A stretch of 64,000 nt of DNA from BOG-908 sp965198825 (lineage in GTDB: Bacteria; Pseudomonadota; Alphaproteobacteria; Acetobacterales; Acetobacteraceae). The notes beneath the pieces were generated by a model. It worked only from the letters and a program-made list of their open reading frames with translations, was not told where the DNA came from and searched no databases. A program made the position numbers and the translations under genes. The stretch lies in contig CBDAQB010000003.1 of assembly GCA_965198825.1 (NCBI GenBank), positions 496,001 to 560,000 of the forward strand. Reading direction: 5' to 3'. The stretch's first letter is position 1. Each line of letters starts with the position of its first letter. Shown here piece by piece: positions 27,376 to 35,514 of this stretch.

Positions 27376-28316
27376 TGCGTCACCTCGGCCGTCTTCGGGT
27401 CCACCGTGTGCACGCCATCATCTCCCACCACGATCAACATGCCGTCCTTTGTCTCCGCCACGCCCGACAACGCGGCACCTGTGCCGGAATGCAGCTTGGT
27501 CAAGCCTCCGCTCGCCGGGTCAAACAGTGCCACCAGGCCGTTGCCGCCGACCAGCGCCAGGTGATTGTCACGCAGCGTCGTGCCTCCGAAGATCGATTGC
27601 TGCGTGCCTGTCTCGATGCGCTTCCACTTGGTGTCGCCCGGCGCCAGCGAAAACAGGCTGCCGCGCAAACCGAAGCTGTAGACGAGGCCGTTGCTCTCGC
27701 TGAGGCAACCGAATTGCGATCCCTCGTAAGGCACAGGAATGGCCGACCAAGTGCCGGCATGGCGCTGAAAAGCATGCCCTGCTTCGCCGGAAATGATCAG
27801 GTCCTCGCCACGTGAAGTGACGCAGTTCAAATGATAATCCTCATCGAGGTTCGGCAACTGCACGGTATTCCATTGCGCGCCGTCCTGCGTTTCGAACGCC
27901 AGCGCGTAGGCGCCGGTCGCTACGAGATGTCCCGGCGTTGCCTGCGGCGTAATCGCCGTGATCGAAAACAGCGCGGTGTCGCCGCCCGGCTTGGAATGCT
28001 GCGACTTCCAGGTGGCGCCGGCATCGGTGGTGTGAATGATGGTCGCATCCTGCCCGGTTGCCCATCCTTCGGTCGGCTTCGTGAAAAGCACCGACGTCAG
28101 CAGCTCATCCGTCCCGCTGTTCGCTTGCCGCCAGGTTTTTCCCTGATCGTCCGAAAGCAACACGATGCCGCGATCACCAATGGCGACAAGCCGATCGCCT
28201 GCCTGGGCAACGCCCAGCAACAGGCCATGCGTCGCGCGCCACAGCGGTTGATCGGTATCGGTCTGCGCCGCCGCCAACAGCAGCAGGGGCAAGGCGAGGT
28301 AAAACTTGGACTTCAT
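27372..28316 (-). CDS. YCF48/BNR-like beta-propeller protein, exported
   Basis: A 314-residue protein with a signal peptide (MKSKFYLALPLLLLAAAQT) and repeated propeller blades of the photosystem-assembly YCF48/BNR type, for example GDRGIVLLSDDQGKTWRQA and DATIIHTTDAGATWKSQHS. In non-photosynthetic bacteria such proteins pair with RND/MMPL transporters and DUF1302 proteins, with no known activity. It overlaps the RND gene by four bases, indicating translational coupling. It may be a periplasmic adaptor. Confidence 0.88.
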   Translation of the reverse strand: MKSKFYLALPLLLLAAAQTDTDQPLWRATHGLLLGVAQAGDRLVAIGDRGIVLLSDDQGKTWRQANSGTDELLTSVLFTKPTEGWATGQDATIIHTTDAGATWKSQHSKPGGDTALFSITAITPQATPGHLVATGAYALAFETQDGAQWNTVQLPNLDEDYHLNCVTSRGEDLIISGEAGHAFQRHAGTWSAIPVPYEGSQFGCLSESNGLVYSFGLRGSLFSLAPGDTKWKRIETGTQQSIFGGTTLRDNHLALVGGNGLVALFDPASGGLTKLHSGTGAALSGVAETKDGMLIVVGDDGVHTVDPKTAEVTQ

Positions 28317-28382
28317 GGGTTGGGCAGTCTTTCAGGATGGAAGGCCAGGGCGTTGCCCCATGCCTTAACAAGGAGACCCGCT

Positions 28383-28398
28383 GGGGCCTAGAGGCCCC
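28383..28398. repeat. Short GC inverted repeat
   Basis: GGGGCCTAGAGGCCCC, a near-perfect hairpin in the 178-bp gap between DUF1302 and the YCF48-like gene. It has no T-run, so a structure-only or attenuation role is possible. Confidence 0.45.
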
Positions 28399-28461
28399 CG
28401 ACCCCCATCCTCAAGACCCCGGCTTAAACCGATAGGCGGGTTCTAATAACTTATAGCAGGC

Positions 28462-28490
28462 GGCGTCCAGAGGCGCGGCCTCTGGACGCC
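28462..28490 (-). terminator. Strong hairpin directly after DUF1302
   Basis: A 13-bp perfect stem (GGCGTCCAGAGGC / GCCTCTGGACGCC) with a 3-base loop, 4 bases downstream of the DUF1302 stop. There is no T-tract, so it may trim or stabilise the mRNA 3' end or attenuate read-through rather than stop it fully. Confidence 0.55.
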
Positions 28491-28494
28491 GATC

Positions 28495-30450
28495 TCAGAA
28501 CTCGTAGGAAAGCGTCGTCGAGAAGAAGTCGCGGTCGATCAGGCCGTAGAACTTGCCGCCATCGAACACGGGAAAGTGGTTGGTGTACTGCATGCCAAGG
28601 CTCCAGGCCTGCAGGTAGTTGAACGTCACGCCGACGCTAGCGGCCGCGGTGTTCTCCTGGAACACGTTGACGCCGACAGGGCTTGTTCCCACGAAATCAT
28701 GCTGCAGCGAAATCGTCGGCTTCATGTCGATGCCGTAAGGCAGGATATTCGGCATGTCGATTATGGCAGCGATCGTGTAGGCGGCGGAGAACTGGCTCGC
28801 CAAACCCTTGTTCTGTGTCTGCCGCGTCGTGCCGTTTGCATTGACCGTGGCGAACTCGGTGAATTGCGAATTCACGTCGGTCGTATAGGCGGCCTCGAAA
28901 ATGCCGCGCTGACGCGGAAAGCTGTGCACGTAATCCATGCCGATTTCGCCGACGAGCGCGATCGAGTTGATGCCAAGCGACGGAATGGCGGCGAACAGCT
29001 TCGTGGCGGTCGTCTGGAACTGGCTGACGTGATAGCGCTTCCAGCCGTCGATTGTCGTGTTGAAGTTCGGAACTTCACCCAGCGCCTGAAGGACAGGATC
29101 GGCGAGCGCCGCCTTGTAGGCTGCTGCCAGAACCGGCGAGAGCGGTGAAAGTGCCTTCAGCGCAGGGATATCGGTAATCAGCGCAAGGTCCGACGCGGAG
29201 AGCTGAATGGGCTGGTTGAACCGATGCGAGAACTCGCCCTGAATGGCGATACCGGCCGGCCCGGTGAAGTTAAAGCTGGCGCCGGCGAGATGGATGTCCT
29301 CCGGATAATCCGCAAAGAAGCTCGCTGTCGAATCATAGGTCTTCTTGGCGTAAGTATCCTTTGACGACAGCAGCAGGATATTCGGATTCGGCAGCTCTGT
29401 CGGCAGTCCAGGGATTGGGCCTGTGGAGATATTCGCGCTTCCCGTGCGCTGCGAGCCGAACGGAGTGCGGCTGTGATAGTTCTCGAAATACAGCCCGACT
29501 TCGGTGCCGCCCATGATGTTGTCGAACGTCTTGCGAAGCGCGAAGCCGAATTCGTCAAGATGCGTCGGATGCCGATCCAGGCTGCGCGGATAAGCGGCGC
29601 CGAGGATGTCGCCATTGGCGACATTGATGCCCAGGGGCGCCAGACCGTTATCGGGGAAATCGTTCCGGAGGTTGCCGTATGTTCCGCCGTCGAGCAGCGA
29701 ATCGTTGGTGCCAAAGAACGAGCCGTCGGGCTCCAGCTTCGAGCGCGTCCAGGCAAACTGCCAGAAGCCTTCTAGCGAATAGCCGGCGCCCACTTCGGTC
29801 TTCATATCGACCACCGGTATCGGCAGGAAGCCCTGGCGCAGTTCGGAACCAGGAGTGCGCAGCGCGGTAACGTCGAGCGGGTTAATCGAGTTGATGCCGA
29901 ACTGAATAAACGTGCTCTCGCCCCAGTTCAGCGCCTGTGCGCCGACGCGAACGTCAACCGGGTGGCCAAAGATGTAGGGCCGTGCGAAGGCATAAGCATC
30001 GAGCAGCCTCAGGTCGGCGCCGATGTCGCGCACCGCAGCCCGGCTCAACGGCTTGAAGTCAGTCGATTCGCTGTCTGTAATCGGATCGTAGAAGCCGGTC
30101 GCGCGAACGAACAGGCCGTAATCGTCGCGCTTGACCTGCACTTCGGTGGTGATCCGCTGCGTCGCGGCGACAGGCGTGCCAGAGGCGTAATTCAGGTCGC
30201 CATTGTCGTTGTTCGCCAGCGAAAACCTGCCGCCGTTAGCGCTGCCGATGAAGTTCTTGTTTATGTCAGAGGTGCGGATGTCGACGCTGGATGACAGCGT
30301 CGTGTCCACATTGACCTGCCAGCCGCCAATCGTGGTGTCTAACGCAAACGCGCTGTTGCTACCGGCCGCAACCAAAAAGGCCGCGCCACACAGCAACTGG
30401 AGCCGCGTGTTCGCATGTCGCAGGCGCGCCGAGACCGTCTTCCTGACCAA
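28495..30450 (-). CDS. DUF1302 outer-membrane-type protein
   Basis: A 651-residue exported protein. A signal peptide ends near AFA (residue 36), followed by LDTTIGGWQVNVDTTLSSSV, the usual DUF1302 opening. The remaining sequence alternates polar and aromatic residues and ends in LIDRDFFSTTLSYEF, a terminal phenylalanine typical of outer-membrane beta barrels. DUF1302 proteins co-occur with DUF1329, YCF48 and RND proteins and are thought to be porin-like. It is the first gene of the minus-strand unit. Confidence 0.88.
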   Translation of the reverse strand: MVRKTVSARLRHANTRLQLLCGAAFLVAAGSNSAFALDTTIGGWQVNVDTTLSSSVDIRTSDINKNFIGSANGGRFSLANNDNGDLNYASGTPVAATQRITTEVQVKRDDYGLFVRATGFYDPITDSESTDFKPLSRAAVRDIGADLRLLDAYAFARPYIFGHPVDVRVGAQALNWGESTFIQFGINSINPLDVTALRTPGSELRQGFLPIPVVDMKTEVGAGYSLEGFWQFAWTRSKLEPDGSFFGTNDSLLDGGTYGNLRNDFPDNGLAPLGINVANGDILGAAYPRSLDRHPTHLDEFGFALRKTFDNIMGGTEVGLYFENYHSRTPFGSQRTGSANISTGPIPGLPTELPNPNILLLSSKDTYAKKTYDSTASFFADYPEDIHLAGASFNFTGPAGIAIQGEFSHRFNQPIQLSASDLALITDIPALKALSPLSPVLAAAYKAALADPVLQALGEVPNFNTTIDGWKRYHVSQFQTTATKLFAAIPSLGINSIALVGEIGMDYVHSFPRQRGIFEAAYTTDVNSQFTEFATVNANGTTRQTQNKGLASQFSAAYTIAAIIDMPNILPYGIDMKPTISLQHDFVGTSPVGVNVFQENTAAASVGVTFNYLQAWSLGMQYTNHFPVFDGGKFYGLIDRDFFSTTLSYEF

Positions 30451-30558
30451 TTCCTCATCCCCCTAATCGCCCCCGAATCTTTTGCCCGGGGTGCAACTTC
30501 TAAGAAATTGCTGCAGCGCACCAAGGGGCGTCAGCGATTTCAATACCTAAGAAGGACG

Positions 30559-30576
30559 TTAGGGTGGACACACTAA
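30559..30576. promoter_or_regulatory. Putative TetR operator, site 3
   Basis: Inverted repeat TTAGGGTGGACACACTAA, 109 bases upstream of DUF1302. On the minus strand, TTGACG (30580-30585) lies 3 bases upstream of it, the same geometry as the TTGACA next to site 1. This repeated layout supports a real repressor site covering a promoter spacer. Confidence 0.6.
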
Positions 30577-30652
30577 AATCGTCAAGCGCCTGTGTAACAG
30601 GTGTGCTACAGACGCAACACCGCCCGGTCCGGGTGCCGCGATACACAGGCAA

Positions 30653-31921
30653 TCAGCCACCATCGGCACGCTTCGTCAGAACCATCGGCGGCAATCCCGG
30701 AGGAACGACCGGAAACATCATCTGCGTTCCTGCAGGCGCCGTCGCAAAAGCGCGCGCACGATCGGCGAAATGGGTCGATGGGAATCGCGGCTCATTCCAG
30801 TCGCGCGGTATGCCCCACAGGATCAGCAACGCCAGTCCACAACCACCCAGGGCGCGAAACGCCAGGCCGCGCCCCATTGCCAGGGTGAGAAGCATGGCCA
30901 ACCAGGCGAGCATGCTGAACGTGTAATACCGGTTTCCCATTGGCGGTATCGCCATGATCGGCCACTGCGCATCGGACGACGAGACCTGCGGCCGCAGCAA
31001 CGCCGCGGCGAGCGTCAGCGCGGCAAAGCATGTCCATTGCCGAAGCAGAGCACTGCCGCGAAGCAGCGCGACAGCAGCAACCCCAAACCCGCACACAGTC
31101 ACCAGCACAGGCCAAAAATTCCCAGGCCACCTGGACGGAAGATCGGCGACTCCGCGGTATCCGGTCTCAGCGCCAAGCAGGATCTGCAAAGCGATGATCC
31201 TCGCCAGCGTCCGCGGCCCGGCGCCGAGTGGTGCGGTAGAGCGCCCGCCATGCGAGGCACCCAGCAAGCTGACGAGCTGCACGAACGCAGTGCCCAGCAG
31301 CACAAAACACCGAATCCGCGCGGTCGGCGTTCGTAAAGTCACAGCCTGCCACGCGGCAATCGGCAGAAGCAGCAGGCAGAACGGTCCGCTCAATCCAGAC
31401 AGCAGCAGCACGCCGTTATCGAAAGCCGTGCCCCAAGCACTTCGCGGCGGCGCGCTGACCAGCACCAGGAACGCGAGAATGGCCAGCGTCCACTGCGCGT
31501 TCGTCAGATTGGCATACAGCTCGATTTCGTTCGGCAACACCGCGTAAACAACAGCGAACAACGCCCTCGCCCGAACATCCGGCCAGGCCTTCGCCATGCG
31601 AGGGGACAGCAGAAAAACCGCAGGCGCCACCTGAACGGCCAATCCCATGCCAGCAAACAAGGTCGGCACGAAGGCAAGCGGAAACGGTTGCACCACAAGG
31701 CCGCCAAGCCGCTGCAGCGTGTTCAGGTAACCGTTGACGGGCCAAGCCAGGCAACGCCACCCGGCGCGATAGGCGTCCGGATACCAGGTCCAGCCATCGT
31801 CGCCCCACAGCTCGGCATGCAGCAGAACGGCAGGCTTGCGCGACACGATCAGTAAAGTGATGGCAATGGCAAACAGCGCCAACCCCGAAGGCCGGCCAAG
31901 TCTTTCCACAAGGCGATGCAT
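30653..31921 (-). CDS. Polytopic membrane protein, possibly GT-C-like
   Basis: A 422-residue protein with about ten hydrophobic helices starting at LALFAIAITLLIVS. An early loop has LWGDDGWTWYPDAYRAGW, with acidic residues after helix 1 as in GT-C-type glycosyltransferases, but I cannot confirm that family. I start at the ATG at 31921 (MHRLVERLGRPSG), which has GAGG upstream; the frame stays open to 32149 across the divergent small gene. Its start is 48 bases from that divergent gene, so they share a promoter region. Function unknown. Confidence 0.7.
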   Translation of the reverse strand: MHRLVERLGRPSGLALFAIAITLLIVSRKPAVLLHAELWGDDGWTWYPDAYRAGWRCLAWPVNGYLNTLQRLGGLVVQPFPLAFVPTLFAGMGLAVQVAPAVFLLSPRMAKAWPDVRARALFAVVYAVLPNEIELYANLTNAQWTLAILAFLVLVSAPPRSAWGTAFDNGVLLLSGLSGPFCLLLLPIAAWQAVTLRTPTARIRCFVLLGTAFVQLVSLLGASHGGRSTAPLGAGPRTLARIIALQILLGAETGYRGVADLPSRWPGNFWPVLVTVCGFGVAAVALLRGSALLRQWTCFAALTLAAALLRPQVSSSDAQWPIMAIPPMGNRYYTFSMLAWLAMLLTLAMGRGLAFRALGGCGLALLILWGIPRDWNEPRFPSTHFADRARAFATAPAGTQMMFPVVPPGLPPMVLTKRADGG

Positions 31922-31969
31922 ATTGTTGGCGCCTCGACCGTTTCCCTCCTGTCCAGCAAGGAGACAATG

Positions 31970-32134
31970 ATGAGCGGCACACAGGAAGATCTGCCAAATC
32001 CGGACCCGGATCCCGACCTGGAACTGGATAACGAGGCGAAGGGCGAAGACCCTGAGCGCGACAAGACGCTGGAGGATACTTTCCCTGCTAGCGATCCGCC
32101 TTCTGTTGGGGGTAGTACTGGGCCGAAGGATTAA
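31970..32134 (+). CDS. Small acidic protein with C-terminal FPASDPPS motif
   Basis: A 54-residue, strongly acidic protein (LPNPDPDPDLELDNEA...) ending in LEDTFPASDPPSVGGSTG. The DxFPASDPPS motif occurs in many small uncharacterised proteobacterial proteins. AAGGAG lies six bases before the chosen ATG at 31970; a second ATG sits directly before it at 31967. It is convergent with glnA across a full copy of element A. No known activity. Confidence 0.7.
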   Translation: MSGTQEDLPNPDPDPDLELDNEAKGEDPERDKTLEDTFPASDPPSVGGSTGPKD

Positions 32135-32143
32135 GGCAAGCGG

Positions 32144-32279
32144 TAGCAAGCAAGTTCTTTTTTGAAAAAAAGAACCAAAAAACTTTTACGACTTTGGGCT
32201 GGGCCTATCCGCACGCACGGTCCCAATTCGCAAAAGTTTTTCGCTTCTTTTTTTCAAAAAAGAAGTGCTTCCTCCCTTA
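32144..32279. repeat. Palindromic 3'-end element A, copy 7 (full)
   Basis: Full copy between two convergent genes. The left arm begins about 20 bases after the small acidic gene, and the right edge supplies the glnA stop codon (32277-32279). Confidence 0.85.
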
Positions 32280-33719
32280 CAGCGAGTAATACATCTCAAA
32301 CTCAACCGGATGCGGCGTATGCTCGAACCGGTAAACCTCGCTCCACTTCAGCTCGATATAACTCTCGATCTGATCGAGGCTGAACACATCGCCTGCCAGC
32401 AGGAAATCATGGTCCGCCGCCAGCGCGCCTAGCGCCTCGCGCAACGATCCGCACACCGTCGGAATGCCCTTCAGCTCCTCGGGCGGCAGGTCATACAGAT
32501 CCTTGTCCATCGGCTCGCCAGGATGGATCTTGTTCCTAATGCCATCCATGCCGGCCATGAGCATGGCGGCAAACGCCAGATACGGGTTCGCCATCGGATC
32601 CGGGAAACGCACTTCCACGCGCTTGGCTTTCGGGCTCGTCGCGTATGGAATACGGCACGAGGCCGAACGGTTGCGCGCCGAATAGGCGAGCAACACGGGC
32701 GCTTCGAAGCCTGGTATCAGCCGCTTGTAGGAGTTCGTGCTCGGGTTCGTAAAAGCGTTCAGCGCCTTGGCGTGCTTGATGATGCCGCCGATGTAATGCA
32801 GGCACGTCTCCGACAGATCGGCATACGCATTGCCTGCGAAAAGCGGCTTGCCGTCCTTCCAGATGGACTGGTGCACATGCATGCCGCTGCCGTTGTCGCC
32901 ATAGATCGGCTTCGGCATGAAGGTCGCCGTCTTGCCGTAGCTGTGCGCCACGTTGTGGATGCAGTACTTATAGATTTGCAGAGCATCGGCCATCTTCGTC
33001 AGCGGCCCGAACTTCATGCCGAGCTCGTGCTGGCTCTGCGCCACCTCATGGTGATGCTTCTCGATGGGCAGCCCCATCTCGCCCATCGCCGACAACATCT
33101 CAGCACGCAGATCGCTTTCCGAGTCGACAGGCGGCACAGGGAAATAACCGCCCTTGATGGAGGGCCGGTGGCCCATGTTGCCTTCCGGATAATCCTTCAG
33201 CGAAGCCTGCGGACCTTCGCTGCTGTCGAGCTGATAGATGCCGTAGTTGCCGCCCGTGCCGAACTTCACGCTATCGAAAATGAAAAACTCGGCTTCCGGC
33301 CCAAAGAAAGCCGTGTCGCCCACGCCGGAACTCACGACATAAGCCTCGGCCTTCTTCGCCGTGCTGCGCGGATCGCGTGAATAGCCCTGGCCCGTCGAAG
33401 GCTCCACGATGTCGCAGAACAGGATCATCGAGGGCTTGGCAGCAAAAGGATCCATCACCGCGCTCTCTGCGTCCGGCATCAGGATCATGTCGCTCTCGTT
33501 GATGGCCTTCCAGCCGGCGATGGACGAGCCGTCGAACATGAAGCCGTCGCGGAACACGTCCTCATCGACGGTCGAGACATGCTGCGCCGTGTGCTGCCAC
33601 TTGCCGCGAGGATCGGTGAAGCGGAGATCGACATATTCGACCGAGTTTTCGCGAAGCAGCTCGAGCACCTTCTGCACGGTGCTGGAGGCGGGCGGCGGTG
33701 TCTGGACCTTCTTGGCCAT
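32277..33719 (-). CDS. glnA: Glutamine synthetase type I
   Basis: A 480-residue GS-I that makes glutamine from glutamate, ammonia and ATP. The N-terminal beta-grasp segment is followed by FMFDGSSIAGWKAI, GPEAEFFIFD, NGSGMHVHQS, the NPSTNSYKRL ATP loop and RNRSASCRIP. The adenylylation loop LYDLPPEELK near the C-terminus retains the regulatory tyrosine. It lies 90 bases downstream of glnB, the standard alphaproteobacterial glnBA order. Confidence 0.97.
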   Translation of the reverse strand: MAKKVQTPPPASSTVQKVLELLRENSVEYVDLRFTDPRGKWQHTAQHVSTVDEDVFRDGFMFDGSSIAGWKAINESDMILMPDAESAVMDPFAAKPSMILFCDIVEPSTGQGYSRDPRSTAKKAEAYVVSSGVGDTAFFGPEAEFFIFDSVKFGTGGNYGIYQLDSSEGPQASLKDYPEGNMGHRPSIKGGYFPVPPVDSESDLRAEMLSAMGEMGLPIEKHHHEVAQSQHELGMKFGPLTKMADALQIYKYCIHNVAHSYGKTATFMPKPIYGDNGSGMHVHQSIWKDGKPLFAGNAYADLSETCLHYIGGIIKHAKALNAFTNPSTNSYKRLIPGFEAPVLLAYSARNRSASCRIPYATSPKAKRVEVRFPDPMANPYLAFAAMLMAGMDGIRNKIHPGEPMDKDLYDLPPEELKGIPTVCGSLREALGALAADHDFLLAGDVFSLDQIESYIELKWSEVYRFEHTPHPVEFEMYYSL

Positions 33720-33809
33720 GGCTCTGGTTCATCCCTCACTGGTGGCGCGCGCAAGCTAGTCGTTCCCGAACGCGCGAGAAAGCCGCGCTCGGGCAGGGCA
33801 GGGGTTGGG

Positions 33810-34148
33810 CTACATCGCCTGTTCGCCACGCTCCCCTGTGCGTATGCGAACCACCTCCTCGAGGTTGCTCACGAAGATCTTGCCATCGCCGATCCGCCCG
33901 GTGCGCGCGGCCGTGACGATGGCCTCGATGGCGCGCTCGACAATGGCGTCGTCGCAGATCACCTCGATCTTCACCTTGGGCAGGAAATCGACCACGTATT
34001 CGGCGCCGCGGTAAAGCTCCGTATGACCCTTCTGGCGGCCGAATCCCTTGGCTTCCAGCACTGTCAGGCCCTGCAGGCCGACCTCGTGCAGCGCCTCCTT
34101 CACCTCGTCCAGCTTGAAGGGCTTTATCACCGCCTCGATCTTCTTCAT
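33810..34148 (-). CDS. glnB: Nitrogen regulatory protein PII
   Basis: A 112-residue PII signal protein. The T-loop TELYRGAEYVVDF carries Tyr51, the uridylylation site. The B and C loops (TAARTGRIGDGKIFV and EEVVRIRTGERG) are intact. It senses 2-oxoglutarate and ATP and controls GlnA adenylylation and NtrB. The MKKIEAVIKPFKL start is at 34148. A sigma-54-like promoter lies about 50 bases upstream. Confidence 0.97.
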   Translation of the reverse strand: MKKIEAVIKPFKLDEVKEALHEVGLQGLTVLEAKGFGRQKGHTELYRGAEYVVDFLPKVKIEVICDDAIVERAIEAIVTAARTGRIGDGKIFVSNLEEVVRIRTGERGEQAM

Positions 34149-34197
34149 GACGACACTCCGCTCGTGACTGATGGCTAACGCCGCTGGCCGGAGGTTC

Positions 34198-34213
34198 TGC
34201 ACCCGCCGTGCCA
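34198..34213 (-). promoter_or_regulatory. Candidate sigma-54 promoter of glnBA
   Basis: On the minus strand: TGGCAC, 5 bases, GTGCA, against the consensus TGGCAC-N5-TTGC with one mismatch and exact spacing. It sits about 50 bases upstream of the glnB start, giving a leader of roughly 40 nt. NtrC-dependent glnB promoters of this kind are known in alphaproteobacteria. I did not find a convincing NtrC site. Confidence 0.5.
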
Positions 34214-34344
34214 CCGCCGCAATGTAGGGGCGAACGTTGCGTTGCAGCATCTGCCTAATCGTTGGGCAATGCGTTGTGGCGCGCCTTGAGCGACCCCATT
34301 GTTGCGCCTCTACCCTCGCCCCTCTACTCGCTAAGGTGTGACGC

Positions 34345-35514
34345 GTGCCCCGTCCAAACCGCCAGCTTGCCGCCGCAGGCACCACCATCTTCACCATCAT
34401 GTCGGCACTCGCCGTGAAGCATGGCGCCATCAATCTCGGCCAGGGCTTCCCCGATACCGAGGGGCCCGAAGAAATCATCCGCCTCGCGGCCGATGCGCTG
34501 CTCGACCATCGCAACCAATACCCCCCGCTCACCGGCGTCCCTGAACTGCGCCAGGCAGTGGCGGCCGCGAACAAGCGCTTCTACGGCCTCGACATCGACG
34601 CGGACGCCGGCGTCGTGGTGACCAGCGGCGCTACCGAGGCGCTGAGCGCCTGCCTCATGGCGGTCCTCGACCCGGGCGACGAAATCGTCCTCATCGAACC
34701 GCTGTTCGACACCTATCTTCCCGTCGTGCGCATGCTCGGCGCCATACCCAAGCTCGTGCGACTCGAACCGCCGCATTGGGAGCTGCCGCGCGAGGCGCTC
34801 GCGGCCGCCTTCGGCCCGCGCACCAAGGCCATCCTGCTCAACTCGCCGATGAACCCCACAGGCAAGGTCTTCAGCCCTGACGACCTCGCCTTCATCGCCG
34901 GCCTGCTCGTGCAGCACGATTCCTACGCCATCTGCGACGAGGTCTACGAGCACCTGGTGTTCGCACCGGCGCGCCACATCCCGCTGATCACGCTCCCAGG
35001 CATGGCGGACCGCTGCCTGCGCATCGGCAGCGCAGGCAAGACCTTCTCGCTGACCGGCTGGAAAGTCGGCTACGTCAGCGCGTCCCCTGCGCTCGCCTCG
35101 GTCGTCGCCAAGGCGCACCAGAACCTCACCTTCACCACGCCGCCGAACCTGCAGCGCGCCGTAGCGGCTGGCCTCGCGCTCGACGACGAGTATTTCAGCG
35201 GCCTCGCACACGCCATGGCATCCAAGCGCCAGCGCCTCGCAAAGGGTCTCGCGAGAGTCGGCTTCTCGACCCTGGACTCCGACGGCAGCTACTTCCTCGT
35301 CGCAGGCTTCGACCGTTTCGGCTTCGACGGCGACGATGCCGCCTTCTGCCGGCACATCACCGAGCACGCCGGTGTCGCCGCCATCCCGATGTCCGCGTTC
35401 TACGAAGGCGAGGCGCCGTCACGCTTTATCCGTTTCGCCTTCTGCAAAAAGGACGAGGTGCTGGACGAAGCGGTTGCCCGATTGCAGCGCGCATTATCCA
35501 CGGTGGCGGCATGA
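34345..35514 (+). CDS. PLP-dependent class I/II aminotransferase (YbdL/KAT-like)
   Basis: A 389-residue fold-type I aminotransferase. The PLP lysine is K232 in SAGKTFSLTGWKVGY; NSPMNPTGKV and CDEVYEHLVF are also present. The N-terminal INLGQGFPDTEGPEEI is typical of methionine/kynurenine aminotransferases. The start is a GTG at 34345. It overlaps pqqB by four bases, which is unusual. The amino donor cannot be told from sequence. Confidence 0.88.
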   Translation: MPRPNRQLAAAGTTIFTIMSALAVKHGAINLGQGFPDTEGPEEIIRLAADALLDHRNQYPPLTGVPELRQAVAAANKRFYGLDIDADAGVVVTSGATEALSACLMAVLDPGDEIVLIEPLFDTYLPVVRMLGAIPKLVRLEPPHWELPREALAAAFGPRTKAILLNSPMNPTGKVFSPDDLAFIAGLLVQHDSYAICDEVYEHLVFAPARHIPLITLPGMADRCLRIGSAGKTFSLTGWKVGYVSASPALASVVAKAHQNLTFTTPPNLQRAVAAGLALDDEYFSGLAHAMASKRQRLAKGLARVGFSTLDSDGSYFLVAGFDRFGFDGDDAAFCRHITEHAGVAAIPMSAFYEGEAPSRFIRFAFCKKDEVLDEAVARLQRALSTVAA

